In this document: piece after piece, positions 12,212-24,400 of the stretch
Position numbering within the stretch: the stretch's first letter is position 1
Layout: the number at the start of each line of letters is the position of its first letter
Assembly (NCBI GenBank): GCA_007922305.1
Contig: ML677365.1
Span: forward strand, 17,651,512-17,715,511
DNA length: 64,000 bases
From: Dermatemys mawii
Lineage: Eukaryota > Chordata > Testudines > Dermatemydidae
Reading direction: 5' to 3'
The notes under the pieces: model-generated
Told to the model about the DNA's origin: nothing
What the model saw: only the letters and a program-made list of their open reading frames with translations
Database searches by the model: none
Translations under genes and position numbers: made by a program

Positions 12212-14460
12212 TTCCTTGTAGTTCCTGGATAGTGGAATTATTACAATTCCAACATCTCATATTATCTTGAACCCATAAATGCCTGAGACATTAAAATGAA
12301 ATATTTCAGTACTTGTTTAATTCTTCACTTTCTTCTGTTTATTTAAGTTTACCCAAATAGGACAATTTGGGGTTTTATTCATATTCAAGGTATCCAAAAC
12401 ATACTGCTTCAGTATTAAGAATTGTCCACAAAGACAATTCTTGTTCAATATTAAGTTCCACCTATAGTTATTCATTTTAGCCACACCTCCCAGATGTGTG
12501 TGCCCAAGGTGTCCTAAACCCAAGCAGTAAGTATACTTCTATCGCAAGAAGAATTCAACATGTAAATACTGTTTCAAACTAAGTGATCAGCTTCACAACT
12601 GCCAGCATGAAGATCATTTACTTTCTAGATAAGTACTAGCAACAAGTAAGAGGATTGCTTGCTGTCTCAGTAAACCCTGCATGACAGCTAGTATGGGGGA
12701 GGTGATGCAAATGAGGTTTGGCACCAATAAGTCTGTTATGATTGTTAGCCACTGTCTGAGGATCAAAATCACCAGTCCAGATTGTTGACTGTTGAAGAAC
12801 AGGATAAATTTCTTGTTTGTGTAAGAGATAGTTGTGTAACCACTCTTGCTTAATGGTATAACTTGTAATAAGCAGCCTTTTGTGAATGATTAGATGCCAA
12901 AGCTGAGGCATGTTCATTCAGCTGCGATTTATAATTAAATTTACAAAGCAACAGAAGTTAGTCACAGATTTGGTCCAACAGGTATCTATTGAGTTCACAG
13001 ATGAACATTACTAAAGCATATAGCGAACTGGGCACAAAATAAGCTATGAAAATATATAGAACAAAACTTGATTCTTATATACATTTCATAATTTGTGCCC
13101 AGGTGGCTGCATGCTTTAACTAACCCACTGAAGAACACAGCATAGCTTCACTGATCCAGTTCACAAAGAGTTAAGCAGACTTGTAAAAAGTACTTTGGGG
13201 TAAAAATTTTGGGGGTAAAAGTTTAGTAGGATAGCTTCTCGAGGTGAGTCAAAGAGAAAATTCTAACCAGGGTAATTAAAGACAAAAGACAATTTAAGAT
13301 GTACGGATTCCAGAATATAGGTTCTAGCAACTCCACCTGTAGCTTGTTATTAAACCTCAAGTTACGGGACTCAGTGCAGGAAGTTCTATGGCCTGAGTTA
13401 TGTAGGACAGCAGAGTAGGTCTTGTGCCGCTTTAAAGTTAGCATATCCTGGTTTGTGGGGAGCAGCTTGCTTCTGATGAGCAGGGCCAAACAACTCTCCA
13501 ACCTCTAAGAAGTGGGAGGGTTCAAGAAAGTCTCCACGCTCATTCCAACTCAAAGTGGCACCAGACCATGCCATAACAGATGCAAAACCTGCAGACATAC
13601 CTCCACTGCTACAATGAATACCATCCCCACAGACCTTTCAAGATCCAGAGTTCCTACATATGCCTATCACAACATGTGGTGTACCTCATCCAGTGGGCTA
13701 AAGGCCCCAACAACAACTAAGTGCGTGAAACCAATCACTACACTACATTGAATTTACATAGGAAAACGATAAAAGAAACACCACATCACCTGTGGGTGAT
13801 CACTTCACAAAGCGATCATTCTATATCTGGCCTATCAGTCCTCATCCTCAAAGAAAACCTGCACAACACTTTCAAAAGACAACTCTGGAAATTTAAATTC
13901 ATACTCTGATAGGACAAAAGGAGGGAGTTAGTGGATAGTGCCTATGACTGTAGAGGTGTTAACAAGCCACTCTTCCTTGAATGGCCTCTTACCATGTGTT
14001 CTAACTACTTATGCTAAACAATCTTTTCCACCCTGCATTTTGCTGTGACATGCAGCCAACTTCTACAGGTTTTAAGAACTTATTTAAAAAAATCCTAACC
14101 TTTAAGGTCAAGAATTTTCCAAACATGAAATGATGTAGGGGGTTCTTCCTGAATCTACAGACAGGCATCTTCAGTGTCTCTGACACTGCTAAGAGCTTTC
14201 ACATGCAGAAGCAGAATGAAAACAAGACAGTGATTTCTTGAAGCTTTACGTAAGTGCCAAATACAACCTTTTGAGCTTGTCTATAGTTAAGAATTATATC
14301 ATATTAAAACCATGAACTTGAGCAGTCTTGAGAATTAAAAAGGTTAAAAGATAATTTAGCACTCAGTAATGTTAAACATGACGACCCCCATTTACAGCAA
14401 ATTCTAAGCAGTGTTTAAGTGTTGTGGCAGTTTCTAAATGTGGTCCAGATCATGCTCTAA

Positions 14461-14712
14461 CCAAGGGATCGGCAACCTTTCAGAAGTGGTGTGCCGAGTG
14501 TTCATTTATTCACTCTAATTTAAGGTTTCGTGTGCCAGTAATACATTTTAACGTTTTTAGAGGACTCTTTCTATAAGTCTGTAATATATTACTAAACTAC
14601 TGTTGAACGTAAAGTAAGTAATTTATGTAAAAAAAAATTCCCTACCGAGCCCTCCACACAATTTTGAACCCCAATGTGGCTCTTGGGCCAAAAAGTTTGC
14701 CCACCCCATCTT
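14461..14712. mobile_element. hAT-derived composite with mismatched ends
   Basis: The left end ('gggatcggcaacctttcagaa') matches the family seen at 19066 and 40860. The right end ('gggccaaaaagtttgcccacccc') matches the different family at 17957-19050. Flanks do not show a matching 8-bp duplication. This is best read as a fusion or deletion between two neighbouring hAT copies. Confidence 0.6.
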
Positions 14713-14839
14713 AGAGTACTATAAATTAACTATGACCTCAGAAAAGGGACAGAGGCATCATAGTACCAAGCTCAATGAAGACCTCTGCTCAGTGAGCAAC
14801 TGTACTTAAAAAAATAAAAACATTAAGTTGCAAAAAGAA

Positions 14840-15335
14840 TGGGATGGTGAATAAAATGGAGGAGGCTTTTATATAAGTCAATGGTGTGGTCTCATCTGGA
14901 ATCCTATGTGCAATACTGGTCACTCGACCTCAAAAAAGGATTTGCATAACTGCCAAGGGTTCAAAAAAGGGTGACAAAAATGATGGAAGGCAAGGAAAAA
15001 ATGCAAGACCAAAAAGATCGGAATGTTACTTTGGAAGGGAGATGTAGATATGTTAAAAGTATATAAAATAATTAATGGTATAGAGAGACGGTTCTCCTCA
15101 TTTCAAACACAAAAACAAGGCTATATAAACTTAAATTAAAAGGCAGGAAATGAAAAACTAATTTCATACAATGTATAATAAACCTGTGGAATTCACTGCC
15201 ACAAGAAGTTGTCGAGGCCAAGAACTTTGCAAGATTAAAAAGGAATTGGAGAACGTTATGGATATTAAGAATATCCATAAAAGTCATAATAAAACAGTTG
15301 CATAATAGATATTAAACCTTATGCTTCAAGGATTA
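14840..15335 (+). mobile_element. L2/CR1-clade LINE 3' fragment
   Basis: Diverged but recognisable LINE tail: 'ggtctcatctggaatcctatgtgcaatactgg', 'gggtgacaaaaatgat', 'cctgtggaattcactgcca', 'gaggccaagaactttgcaag'. The same family's extreme 3' end appears in reverse at 38905-38965. Frames are broken throughout. Confidence 0.65.
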
Positions 15336-16435
15336 AGCCAATCTCCAGTTATGAAAGAACAGGATCAAACCTGATGGAGAGTACAGTTTATCCCATATCC
15401 ACCTACTCTGAGGTTCTTACACCTTCCTCTTAAGCATTTGAAGTTGGCCACCAAACTGCTAGACTATAGGGACCTCGGCTCTGATTGAGAATGGAAAGTC
15501 CTAACTTCTTGGGGATGAAGGGGAGGTAGTGGGAGACAGTTGGACGTGGTACCACCAACTTCTTACCATAGCAACAGGGTTTATTAAAATACTTGAGTTT
15601 AAAATGTGAAGGACACATCCTTTCATAATCAAATCCATTTTATTATAGTCCCTGTGGGGGACCCAAAATGTTAATCCTCAAGCGAGACAAGCTAGACAGC
15701 CATTTAAATATCTTACAAACTTGGTTTGTAATTCTTTATTTCATGCTCCAATGCTTGGGATTCTTCACCTTTAATTCAAAGGATCTACATTTGCAACTTT
15801 AATTAAAACTTTTCATGGGAATTCAAACAAGAGGCTATGCATACCAAAACAAAAAGCAAGTCTGTCTGGAGGATCAGCTGACAAGTGACACGAAATGCAC
15901 CACAATACATAAATCGAGATAAACAAGAGTACTAGTGGGTTAGCCATCACATTGTATGAAAATGACTTCATCTCCTGAATGTAATAGATTTAAAGGCAGA
16001 AATTCTGTAGCTGTGAAAATCAAGGAACATTGTGAATCTTGACATACTATGTTTATCATAGTCCAAACTAATTCTCATTTTACACAATAACCTGAGCCAT
16101 ATATTCTTCACTATATTCTTACCTTGGTGCAGTAATGATGCTCTTGAACAACATACTGTAAATAATCCACTCAACAGAAATAAAACTGGGCAATGTATTT
16201 TAAATCTCTTTAGGAAATACTTTAAGTCATTCAGACTAATAGATCTATTTTTATTTTACAAAATGACTGGCCACAGTTGAACTGCATAGTTCAAACCTCC
16301 TCTCTTGCTCCTAACCCATATGATAACAATTACTGAACACAAATGCAGTCAACCCACATTTTGCTATGCATTCATTCCTGAACACTCCTGTGAAACAAGT
16401 AGTACATACTAGCACTAGCTGAATTCACTGTACAT

Positions 16436-17524
16436 GATTACTCCTGGGGGAATTATATGCCACTGCATACGCACAGAACTTGTCTCCCCCGCAGATCTCT
16501 TTGCTTCCACCCCAGAAAAAATGACTTTCTGACAAGGAAGCAAAGGGCAGCCACAAGAGCAATCATGCAACCCTCCCCAATAGTATGTATCAGGTACCCA
16601 GGGCAGCTGGCAGAGAGGTAAATCATTGTGGGGCAGGACTGGGAAAGACACAACTGGTGGCTGCTACCCTTTGCTGGGCTCAGCTGCTAGTCCCAACTGG
16701 GCTGGGGAGAAAGGGACTTCCTCTTCCCCTGTACAGCATCTGGGGCTGTGTCAGACCAACCTCCAGATTTCTTCCCCAGCTGCAGGGAGCTCTGCAAACC
16801 CACTCCTCCCTTCTCCCCCACAGTGCTTCCTGCACCCATCACTCCTCAGTTGCAAGGGAAGGAATCACTGTACAGGGAGCTGCTCCCCCATCTGCCCAAC
16901 TCCCGTGCATCCAGACCTCCCTGTACCCAGATCCTCCTACCAAGCCTCACCTTCCCCCTCCCCCAGAACCCTCCCTGATGAATCCGACTCCACCAGCTTC
17001 TGGACCACTCCAACAAGCCACCCACAGCCAGATCCCCGCACTAGTGAGCCCCAACCACTTTCACTTGGACCCCCCTGCAGTGTCCCATTACTGTTGCATC
17101 CAGTGTAACACCTCCCCCCCCCCCACCCCAACAAGCCCCTGTGAATCCAGGTCCCCCACTGAGCCACCCACACCCAGATTGCCTCACACAGAACCCACTC
17201 AACCCACACATGGATCCCCCCACACTAAACCCCTCCACACTTGGATCCTGTCGTGCTGAGCCTGCCTGTTCACACCTAGTGCACCTGACAGGGAGGTGCA
17301 GGGCCCTAGGGTGTTTCTGGGGCAGGCCTGGTCTTTGTGCTGTGTCACGATTGGGTGAAGCCCCACCACTGAGTCCATGTCCCAGGAGGGTGAGGAAGCT
17401 GCACAGTGATTTCCCACCTCGGTGCAGCCAGTGGCCTGTGATCTCCAAGGTTCTTTCAAGCTAGGATCTCCACATTTATTTGACAAATAAAATTTGCTGA
17501 ATTTTGCAGAATGCTCTTGGGAGC
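16436..17524. mobile_element. Putative 1.1-kb inverted-repeat DNA element
   Basis: The left end 'tactcctgggggaattatatgcc' and the right end 'tttgcagaatgctcttgggagc' are approximate inverse complements. The interior is C-rich with CCCC(A/T) tracts on the plus strand, which creates long but spurious frames (up to 224 codons, 16585-17259) rich in Pro, Ser and Thr. A target duplication was not clear, so superfamily is undecided. Confidence 0.5.
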
Positions 17525-17956
17525 AACATGGGTAGACAGCAGCACTGATTTTACTTGACTTAATGAACTCAAGGAGCATCAAGTCAATTACCTCCTCCCT
17601 ACAGGCCTTTTGGTATTTTAGCCTTACTGAAGAATGTAAAATATATAAATTATTAACAGAGCACAAAAATACTTTATCAGCTCTTCACACACAGCTTTTA
17701 AGACTATTTCTAATTGAAGATCTGAGCAAAGGTTTCATATTAATTATTTAGGGTACATATATTATCATGACTTCTTTAAGTTAGTATCTTCTTGTAATAT
17801 GTAAATTTCATTACATTAAACACTACACAAGCTGCACTTATGATTAAAGCAGTTCTCTCCCAGCCCCCTTTATACACATAAATTTGTGTTCAACAACAAC
17901 TGGAGTCTGAACCATTGCTGCTTTTGTGCCACAAAGTAGCTTTATATCTACTGTAT

Positions 17957-19050
17957 CGGGGTGGGCAAACTACGGCCCACAGGCCAGATCCGGCCCGCAG
18001 CGTCATTACGTCCGGCCCATAGAGGCTGCCCCCAGCCCCTCCCCCCGAAGCCTCCGCGGGCAGCATTCCAGGGGCCGGGGCTGTATGCTACCTCCTCCCC
18101 CAGAGTCGCGCCATGGGGACAGCACTCGGGAGTGGGGGCGCGGCTCAGGACCTCCCCTTACCCGAAGGCGCAGCTGCGCACTAGTCCCTCCCCCGGAGCT
18201 GCGCTGCTGCGGGCAGCACTCCAGGTGGCCAGGGCTGTGGCTTCCCCCTCCCCGTGAGCCAGGGGAGGGGCGTGGCTTTGCACTCCCCCTCTCCCGGGGC
18301 TGCGCCGCTGTGGGCAGTGCTTGGGGAAAGGGAGTGGGGGCACGGCTGCGCACTCCCCCCTCTCCTTGAGCAGCATTGCGCATCCAGCACTTGGGGGCGG
18401 GGGGTGCGGCTCAGCACCTCCCCTCCCCTGGAGCCGCAGTTGTGTGCTATGCCCTCCCCCGGAGCCTCGCCACTGCAGGCAGTGCTCCACAGGGCCAGGA
18501 GTGCAGCTTCCCCCTCCCCTTGAGCCGTGCCGCGGGGCCAGCACTAGGGGGAGGGACACAGGGCTGTGCACACCCCTCTTCCCCGGAACCACACTGCGTG
18601 GGCAGTGCTCCAGGGGCTAGGGTTGCACATTCCCCCTCCCCAGGGCCACACCAAACGCCTCTTGGTAAGGGAGTTGGGGGCTGGCTAAGTTGTGGGGGCA
18701 ATCAGGGGACAGGGAACAGAGGGGGTGGCATAGGTGGTAGGGCTCCGGGGTAGTGGTCACGGGTGGGGGAATCTCTCGAGGGGGTGGTCAGGGAAAAGCG
18801 GGCTTGGATGGAGCATGGGAGTCCCAGGGGTCTATCAGGGAGTGGGGTGGGGGTTGGGGCAGTCAGCGGACAAGGTCGGGGTGGTTGGATGGGTCCGGGA
18901 TTCTGAGGGGGCAGTAAGAGGGCGGGAATTGGGAGGGGGCCGGATAAGGGGCGGGGCCGGATAAGGGGCGGGGCCTTCCCTATGCGGCCCTCCATATAAA
19001 ATTTTGCAATCCGAATGTGGCCCTTGGGCCAAAAAGTTTGCCCACCTCTG
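17957..19050. mobile_element. hAT element, 1094 bp, GC-rich core
   Basis: Ends are 'cggggtgggcaaactacgg' and 'aaaaagtttgcccacctctg'. The flanking octamers tactgtat (17949-17956) and tactatat (19051-19058) differ at one base. The core (18040-18640) is a GC- and CpG-rich degenerate tandem array, listed separately. No transposase is present. Confidence 0.8.
18040..18640. repeat. GC-rich degenerate minisatellite inside hAT element
   Basis: Recurring words 'ccggagcygcg', 'gggcagyrctcc', 'cagggcy' and 'cttccccctcccc' return every roughly 60-110 bp, with units varying in length. CpG is frequent, so the block mimics a CpG island, yet it sits inside a transposon. Long open frames in all six phases are a by-product of composition. 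Confidence 0.65.
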
Positions 19051-19065
19051 TACTATATACTAGAA

Positions 19066-19640
19066 CAAGTGTCAGCAACCTTTCAGAAGTGGTGTGCCAA
19101 GTCTTCATTTATTCACTGTAATTTAACGGTTTCACACGCCAGTAATACCTTTTAACATTTTTAGAAGGTCTCGCTCTATAAATCTATACTATATGAATAA
19201 ACTATTGTTGTATTTAAAGTAAATAAGTTTTAAAAATGTTTCAGAAGCTTCATTTAAAATAAAATTAAAATGTAGATCTTATCAGCTTAGCATGATCCTT
19301 GCCCTTGCTTTTCCTTACTGAGTTTTCAAATGTGGGCCACAGCAGGAGGTGGCTGAAGAGCACAGGGCCAAGGCCAGGAGCAGAGCCCTAGGCTGGCTGC
19401 CAGTCCTCCAGGCCAGCAGCAGGCTGAGCGGGGCCGGCGGCCGGGACCCCAGGACAGCAGCAGTCTGGGGTCCTGGACACTGGCCAAGCTCAGCCCACTG
19501 CCAGCCAGGGGTTCTGTTCACTCAGGCCGGCAGCAGGCTGAGTGGAGCCAGCAGCCAGGACCCTGGATGGCAGCAGCGTGCCATTAAAAATCGGATTGTG
19601 TGCCGCCTTTGGCGGACGTGCCGCAGGTTGTCGACCACTG
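19066..19640. mobile_element. hAT element, 575 bp
   Basis: Begins 'caagtgtcagcaacctttc' and ends 'aggttgtcgaccactg'. Octamers tactagaa (19058-19065) and tgctagaa (19641-19648) flank it with one mismatch and TA in the centre. The first duplication shares its first base with the end of the previous element's duplication, so the two copies are back to back. The interior is AT-rich on the left and GC-rich on the right; no transposase. Confidence 0.8.
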
Positions 19641-19961
19641 TGCTAGAACTAAGTATTTTAATTTCTGCATCTCAGAGGTTAAATCAGTCAATTAAACAAG
19701 TAACAAATGTCAATATAGTTCACAGTCATCCTTAAGTCTACATTTAAACAAGAAATTGAAGTTTCATTCTGTCAAACAAGAGTCAAACACAAATAGACAA
19801 GCCTGAGTTTTCTGCTATTGATCTATACAGCATCATGGTATTTAACTTCTGGTTTTAGCCTTAACTCTAACTTACTGATAATAGTCACAATGGCCATGTC
19901 TACATTAGCATTTTCATAAAGCCTCCTACAACTGCATTACCATCTTTGCAGCTCTCTAGGA

Positions 19962-20193
19962 CAGAGATCTTCAAACTTTTCCCCCCTGTGGCCCGTTTCC
20001 GCAGAGGGAAAAGTCTGGTGGTCCCCCGGGGGTATGTCCGCCAAAATGCAGCCGCAGAAAGCGGAAGCTTCCACTTTCCGCGGGACTAAAATAGCCCACC
20101 TGGGAGTTTGGTGGTCTCCTAGGCGGGCTCAGCGGCGGCGCCGGGGTCTCGCGCACCACCGGGGGTGTGCGCACCCCAGTTTGAAGACCACTG
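19962..20193. mobile_element. hAT element, 232 bp
   Basis: Ends 'cagagatcttcaaactttt' and 'agtttgaagaccactg' are inverted repeats. A perfect octamer ctctagga lies on both sides (19954-19961 and 20194-20201). Interior is CpG-rich. A sister copy lies at 40304-40563. Confidence 0.9.
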
Positions 20194-20689
20194 CTCTAGG
20201 AGCTATACCCAGGCTGAATCTAAAATTAACAGTTGGGATGGTGGGAGTGACAAAGAATAAGAATAATGTATCCTGACAATTGAAGAAATGCTCTATGCAG
20301 AGCTGTGCGCAACTTCATCTTGGCCCCAATGTACTGGGAGTCATGAAGTGAGTAAAAAATGACACATTTAATTTGAACTCTCTTTGGCAATCTTACTACA
20401 TTGCCAATTCTGGAATACTGTTAACCTGCTAAAAAACCACTTCAGATATACAGAAAAAGAGAACTTCCAACGGACTTCAATCTTAGTTACTCTACCGAAG
20501 GTTAATAATGCTAGAAAATGTAAACAGTGAACTATAAGCCTGATAAGCCACATACCAAGTTTTATTGAAAGCTGTCAGCACACGGATACATCAACATCTT
20601 CAGACAAGATGTAGCAGAAGTCTGTTTTGTTTCCACCCAGTAGTAGGCATAAGGGAAGCAATCTTTGCCCTGAGGATCTTATGCAATCA

Positions 20690-21460
20690 CGATAGAGATG
20701 CAAAAGTAAATTTATACATGCATTGTAGATTTTGAGAAGGCATATGATAAAATCCAAAATAACATGACACATATTCCTGAGAAATGTAATATTGACTTCC
20801 AAGATCTACAATTAATACAAAGACTGTATGGGGATAGAAAGCAGCAAGCCAAACAGACTATGAACTGAGTATTGCAACATCAAGAAAAGCACGTGTTCTA
20901 TCTCAGCAACTATTTAATGTATAATTAGAAGGTATAATGAGGGAAAATTTATAAGACACCAAACAGACTATACAGTTCAGTGGCATATACATAAAACATA
21001 AAATATGCCAGTAGTCCAGCCTTCATAACTTCAAGTAGGGAAGAACTTCAGAACATACTTTTTACTGTGAACAATACTAGTGAGACACAGAATGACAAAT
21101 CAACATTAGGAAGAAAAAAAATATATAACAAATCTACCTTATGCATAAATGTTTACAACACTGACATCTTGACAGTCAAATGGTAGAACGAGCGAATAGT
21201 TTCCCCTACCTAGGAATATCAGATGGAAAATGTAACAAAGAAATTAAGAAAAGGATACAGCTTGGGGAAAAAAATGTATTCAACAACTTCCAAAGCTGCT
21301 GAAAGTTCAAACTGCACTTACTCTACTAAGTGCTCCTCTACAGACGCAAGAGCTGAACTCAAGAAGCACACAGACAACTCAGAAATTTGGCGTTATAAAA
21401 GAATGTTAAAAATTAGTTGGATAACCAGAACTATGAACAATGAGGTGATGAGAAGGTTGA
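20690..21460 (+). pseudogene. Degenerate LINE reverse transcriptase, RTE-like
   Basis: Frame-broken remnant of a non-LTR retrotransposon polymerase. Near 20724 the plus strand encodes DFEKAYDKI, a reverse transcriptase block, followed by LQLIQRLYG. Near 21390-21455 it encodes WRYKRMLKISWITRTMNNEV, the C-terminal segment found in RTE-type elements. Catalytic YADD-type residues are not preserved legibly. It is followed by a T9-A19-G8 homopolymer block (21461-21496) that may include the insertion's 3' end. Family call is from motif memory, so RTE is likely but not certain. Confidence 0.65.
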
Positions 21461-22282
21461 TTTTTTTTTAAAAAAAAAAAAAAAAAAAGGGGGGGGTGGG
21501 GACAGAAATTTTCCTACTCTCCACTGGCAAGGTCTGGAAGTGAAGAATCCTGAAGATTAAAGCCAGTGTTCAGATACACATTTTGCATATGCCCAGAACA
21601 CTTTAAATGGTGTAAATATGTACACATGGTCTGCCTTTTACACTCAACTTTATTTTAATTGTTTTTCGGTTTCAAAATATTTCTCTGAAGTTAGAAGTTT
21701 TAATCTCAACAATCTGATTCACAATATTATCTTTTGAGACTGTTAGTGACTCCATCTGCAGTCAGAAAATGCAGAAAGATCATTTATATAACTCCCTCCA
21801 ACTCCATATTTAGCAAACAGCATGTGACTAATGTAGACTTTTTGTTTGTGAAACAGTATCAGTAATTTCAGCTCAGTTTTGAGAAAATTTGCAAACTAAG
21901 CCCCCAGTGCTGCAAACTGTTGTGCAAGTGATCAACTTAACACATGCAAGTGCTCCATCTTGTTATACATGGATCTGATCCAACTCAAATTAAAGTCAAT
22001 GGAAAGAATTTCACTGCAAGTTGGATGGCATCCCAAATGCGCATTTGCAGAACAAAAGCCTTAATGTTTCTATAATATATGGCTAAGGAAAGGGAACCCA
22101 TAGTCAAAATATTTGTTTTACATCCTAAAAGAAGTTTAACTTTTTGCAGAACCATGGAAGTGCTAGTTGCCATAACACATTGGACTATAGAATAAAAAAT
22201 TCAATGTAGATGTTGAAATATCTTTACAAATGTTGCAAGACTCATTTTGTAAGCATTTATTATAATCAGATTTGATATATGT

Positions 22283-22295
22283 ACACACACACACA

Positions 22296-22334
<39 letters not shown>
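22283..22334. repeat. (CA)n/(TA)n microsatellite
   Basis: About 17 bp of alternating A/C followed directly by about 36 bp of alternating T/A. A compound dinucleotide repeat about 40 bp from the left end of a Tigger-like element. Confidence 0.95.
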
Positions 22335-22338
<4 letters not shown>

Positions 22339-22374
22339 CACATCACTAATTATGGTGTTCATGCAATACAAGTA

Positions 22375-22758
22375 CAGTAGAACCTTAGAGTTAAACTGAC
22401 GAGTCAACCACACACCTCATTTGGAACCGGAAGGATGCAATCAGGCAATGGAGACCAAAAAAAAAAAAAGCATATACTGTACATTTAACACTGTACTGTT
22501 TTGTAAATTAAAAAAATAAAGGGAAAACTTAAAAAATTGACAAGGTAAGGAAACTATTTCTGTGCTTGTTTCATTTAAATTAAGATGTTATAAACAGAAT
22601 TTTTCTTCTGCATAATAAAGTTTCAAAGCTGTATTAAGTCAATATTCAGTTGTAAACTTTTGAAAGGACCACCATAATGTTTTGGTCAGAGTTACAAACA
22701 TTTCAGAGTTACAAACCACCTCCTTTCTCAAGGTGTTCGTAACTCTGAGGTTCTACTG
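22375..22758. mobile_element. Tigger/pogo-like MITE, 384 bp
   Basis: Ends 'cagtagaaccttagagtta' and 'taactctgaggttctactg' are inverted repeats and the element is flanked by TA on both sides, the Tc1/mariner-pogo target duplication. The interior includes 'gacaaggtaaggaaact' and 'aaagctgtattaagt', both shared with the copy at 54211-54594, which has exactly the same length. Confidence 0.85.
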
Positions 22759-23884
22759 TACGTCTAAGCCACCCATTAATATAAGACCTACCATAAAACC
22801 TGCTCCTAAGTAAAAGATTTATCAAATTAAGCTTTCCATCATATACTTCAGGAACTGGTTAAATGTATTAAAGGCTTTCAGTGATTCTAAGTTACTGAAA
22901 ATCAGGAGTTAGTTCCAAATGAACAAAAGTAAAAAAAATAATGCTGCTTTGTATGCAAAAAGTGTCTTTAATCTCTTTACCATACCATGCATGTCTAAGA
23001 TCTGTTATACAAATGTTTATTAAAACAAATCTTTTCATTCCACTCATATATAAAAATCAGGGATCTACAATACAAGGAAGGTGATTATTTATTTTGGCAC
23101 TTCTAAACTACACACACCTACATTCAACTAATCTTCCTATATATTAAAAATCTTGGTTCAACATAGTTTTGTTAGGAAGCTGCTGGGTAGTCAAATTCAA
23201 CCATGTTTGTTGTAGCCAGATCAGATAAGAGGCATGAAATGGTTATAAAGAAAGAGCTGTAGCCTGCAAGGGCCCTCACTGGTAAACAGTGCTGAAGAAC
23301 TGATTCAGCCGTTCAGGCAGTTCCACAGTCCACACAGTGAAAATACTAAGTAGTACAAGCTGAGAGGGCCTGTCTAAACCAACGAATACACAATGATTTT
23401 ATTTCAATGCACATGCTCAATTTTTTTTTCAAGTGTACAAAAGTGTCTAGCCATTCACATACCTACTCAACATGTGTAACTATAAGATAAGAGGATACTA
23501 CCACAATATCGGTCCCACGATTCCACACATTCTCACAGCTCAAAACTGGGCCCAAATGCAGTAGGAAAGAATGCTCTAAAAAACACAACTTTAACTTCCA
23601 TTTCTGATCTGGTGGGATCAGTCTCTTTAGACCTGCAAACAGTAACAGAAAGCTGAGCCAGTATAAAAAAAAAATATTTCTACTTTCAAAAACAGCCACA
23701 GTATGATATTTCTTCAATATTATTAGGTGGCCAATAGGGCTAATCTAATCATCTGCTTAAGGGGTTGGAACATTGTTGAAGCACACTTTCAAAGCAGTGT
23801 TATGTGATACCAGGGCATTCCATTTGCAATCACATTTGCTCACTTTGTATAGATTAACCTTGTAGTGTGGACAAAGTAGACTTT

Positions 23885-24400
23885 GTGGCCATGTCTACTC
23901 CAGAGATGGGTACAAAAAAAAATTTTCCATCAGTGCCAACACTAATTCACCAGTAAGAGCCATAAAGTAAACAGGCTCCCACGGCCAATCCCATTTTACC
24001 ACTATTTTAGTTAAGCTTACTGAAAGCGGGGGTAAAAACACAGGACGAGATACAAAAGCTGAGATGCAAGTGAGCTGGACAAGGTCCAAGTGCTGCAACC
24101 ACAAAACCCTACAATCTCTAGTTATGAGAGCTTTCAGCAAGATTTAATCCAACTGCTGTACTCCTCTATCTTGATCAAGGAGCTCAAAAACAGTATATTG
24201 AGTTACTGCAGGGACTTCCAGTCCTTCAAACACACCCACAGCTGGACAACTGTTCACAACAACTGGAAGAGTAGCTCTAACAACAATGCTGTCAGTGCCT
24301 CTTGCCTCTGCTTCCAACATAAGGGGCTTATACAGTAGTAGTTGTGACCCATCTCCTGAAAACACAGCTCATAATCACGACAGTTCTCCTGGTCTAAGAA
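23885..24400. mobile_element. Inverted-repeat element, one end recognised
   Basis: 'tttgtggccatgtctactccag' is the family end, and just left of it 'cttgtagtgtggacaaagtag' looks like the inverted partner of a neighbouring copy. The right boundary was not resolved, so the end coordinate is approximate. Confidence 0.35.

Noticed and set aside
16585..17259. 224-codon plus-strand open frame
   Set aside because: Lies in C-rich interior of an inverted-repeat element; Pro/Ser/Thr/His-rich composition in several phases at once and no domain.
18040..18640. Second promoter CpG island
   Set aside because: CpG density is explained by a tandem array within a hAT element; no splice donor or promoter element is convincing.
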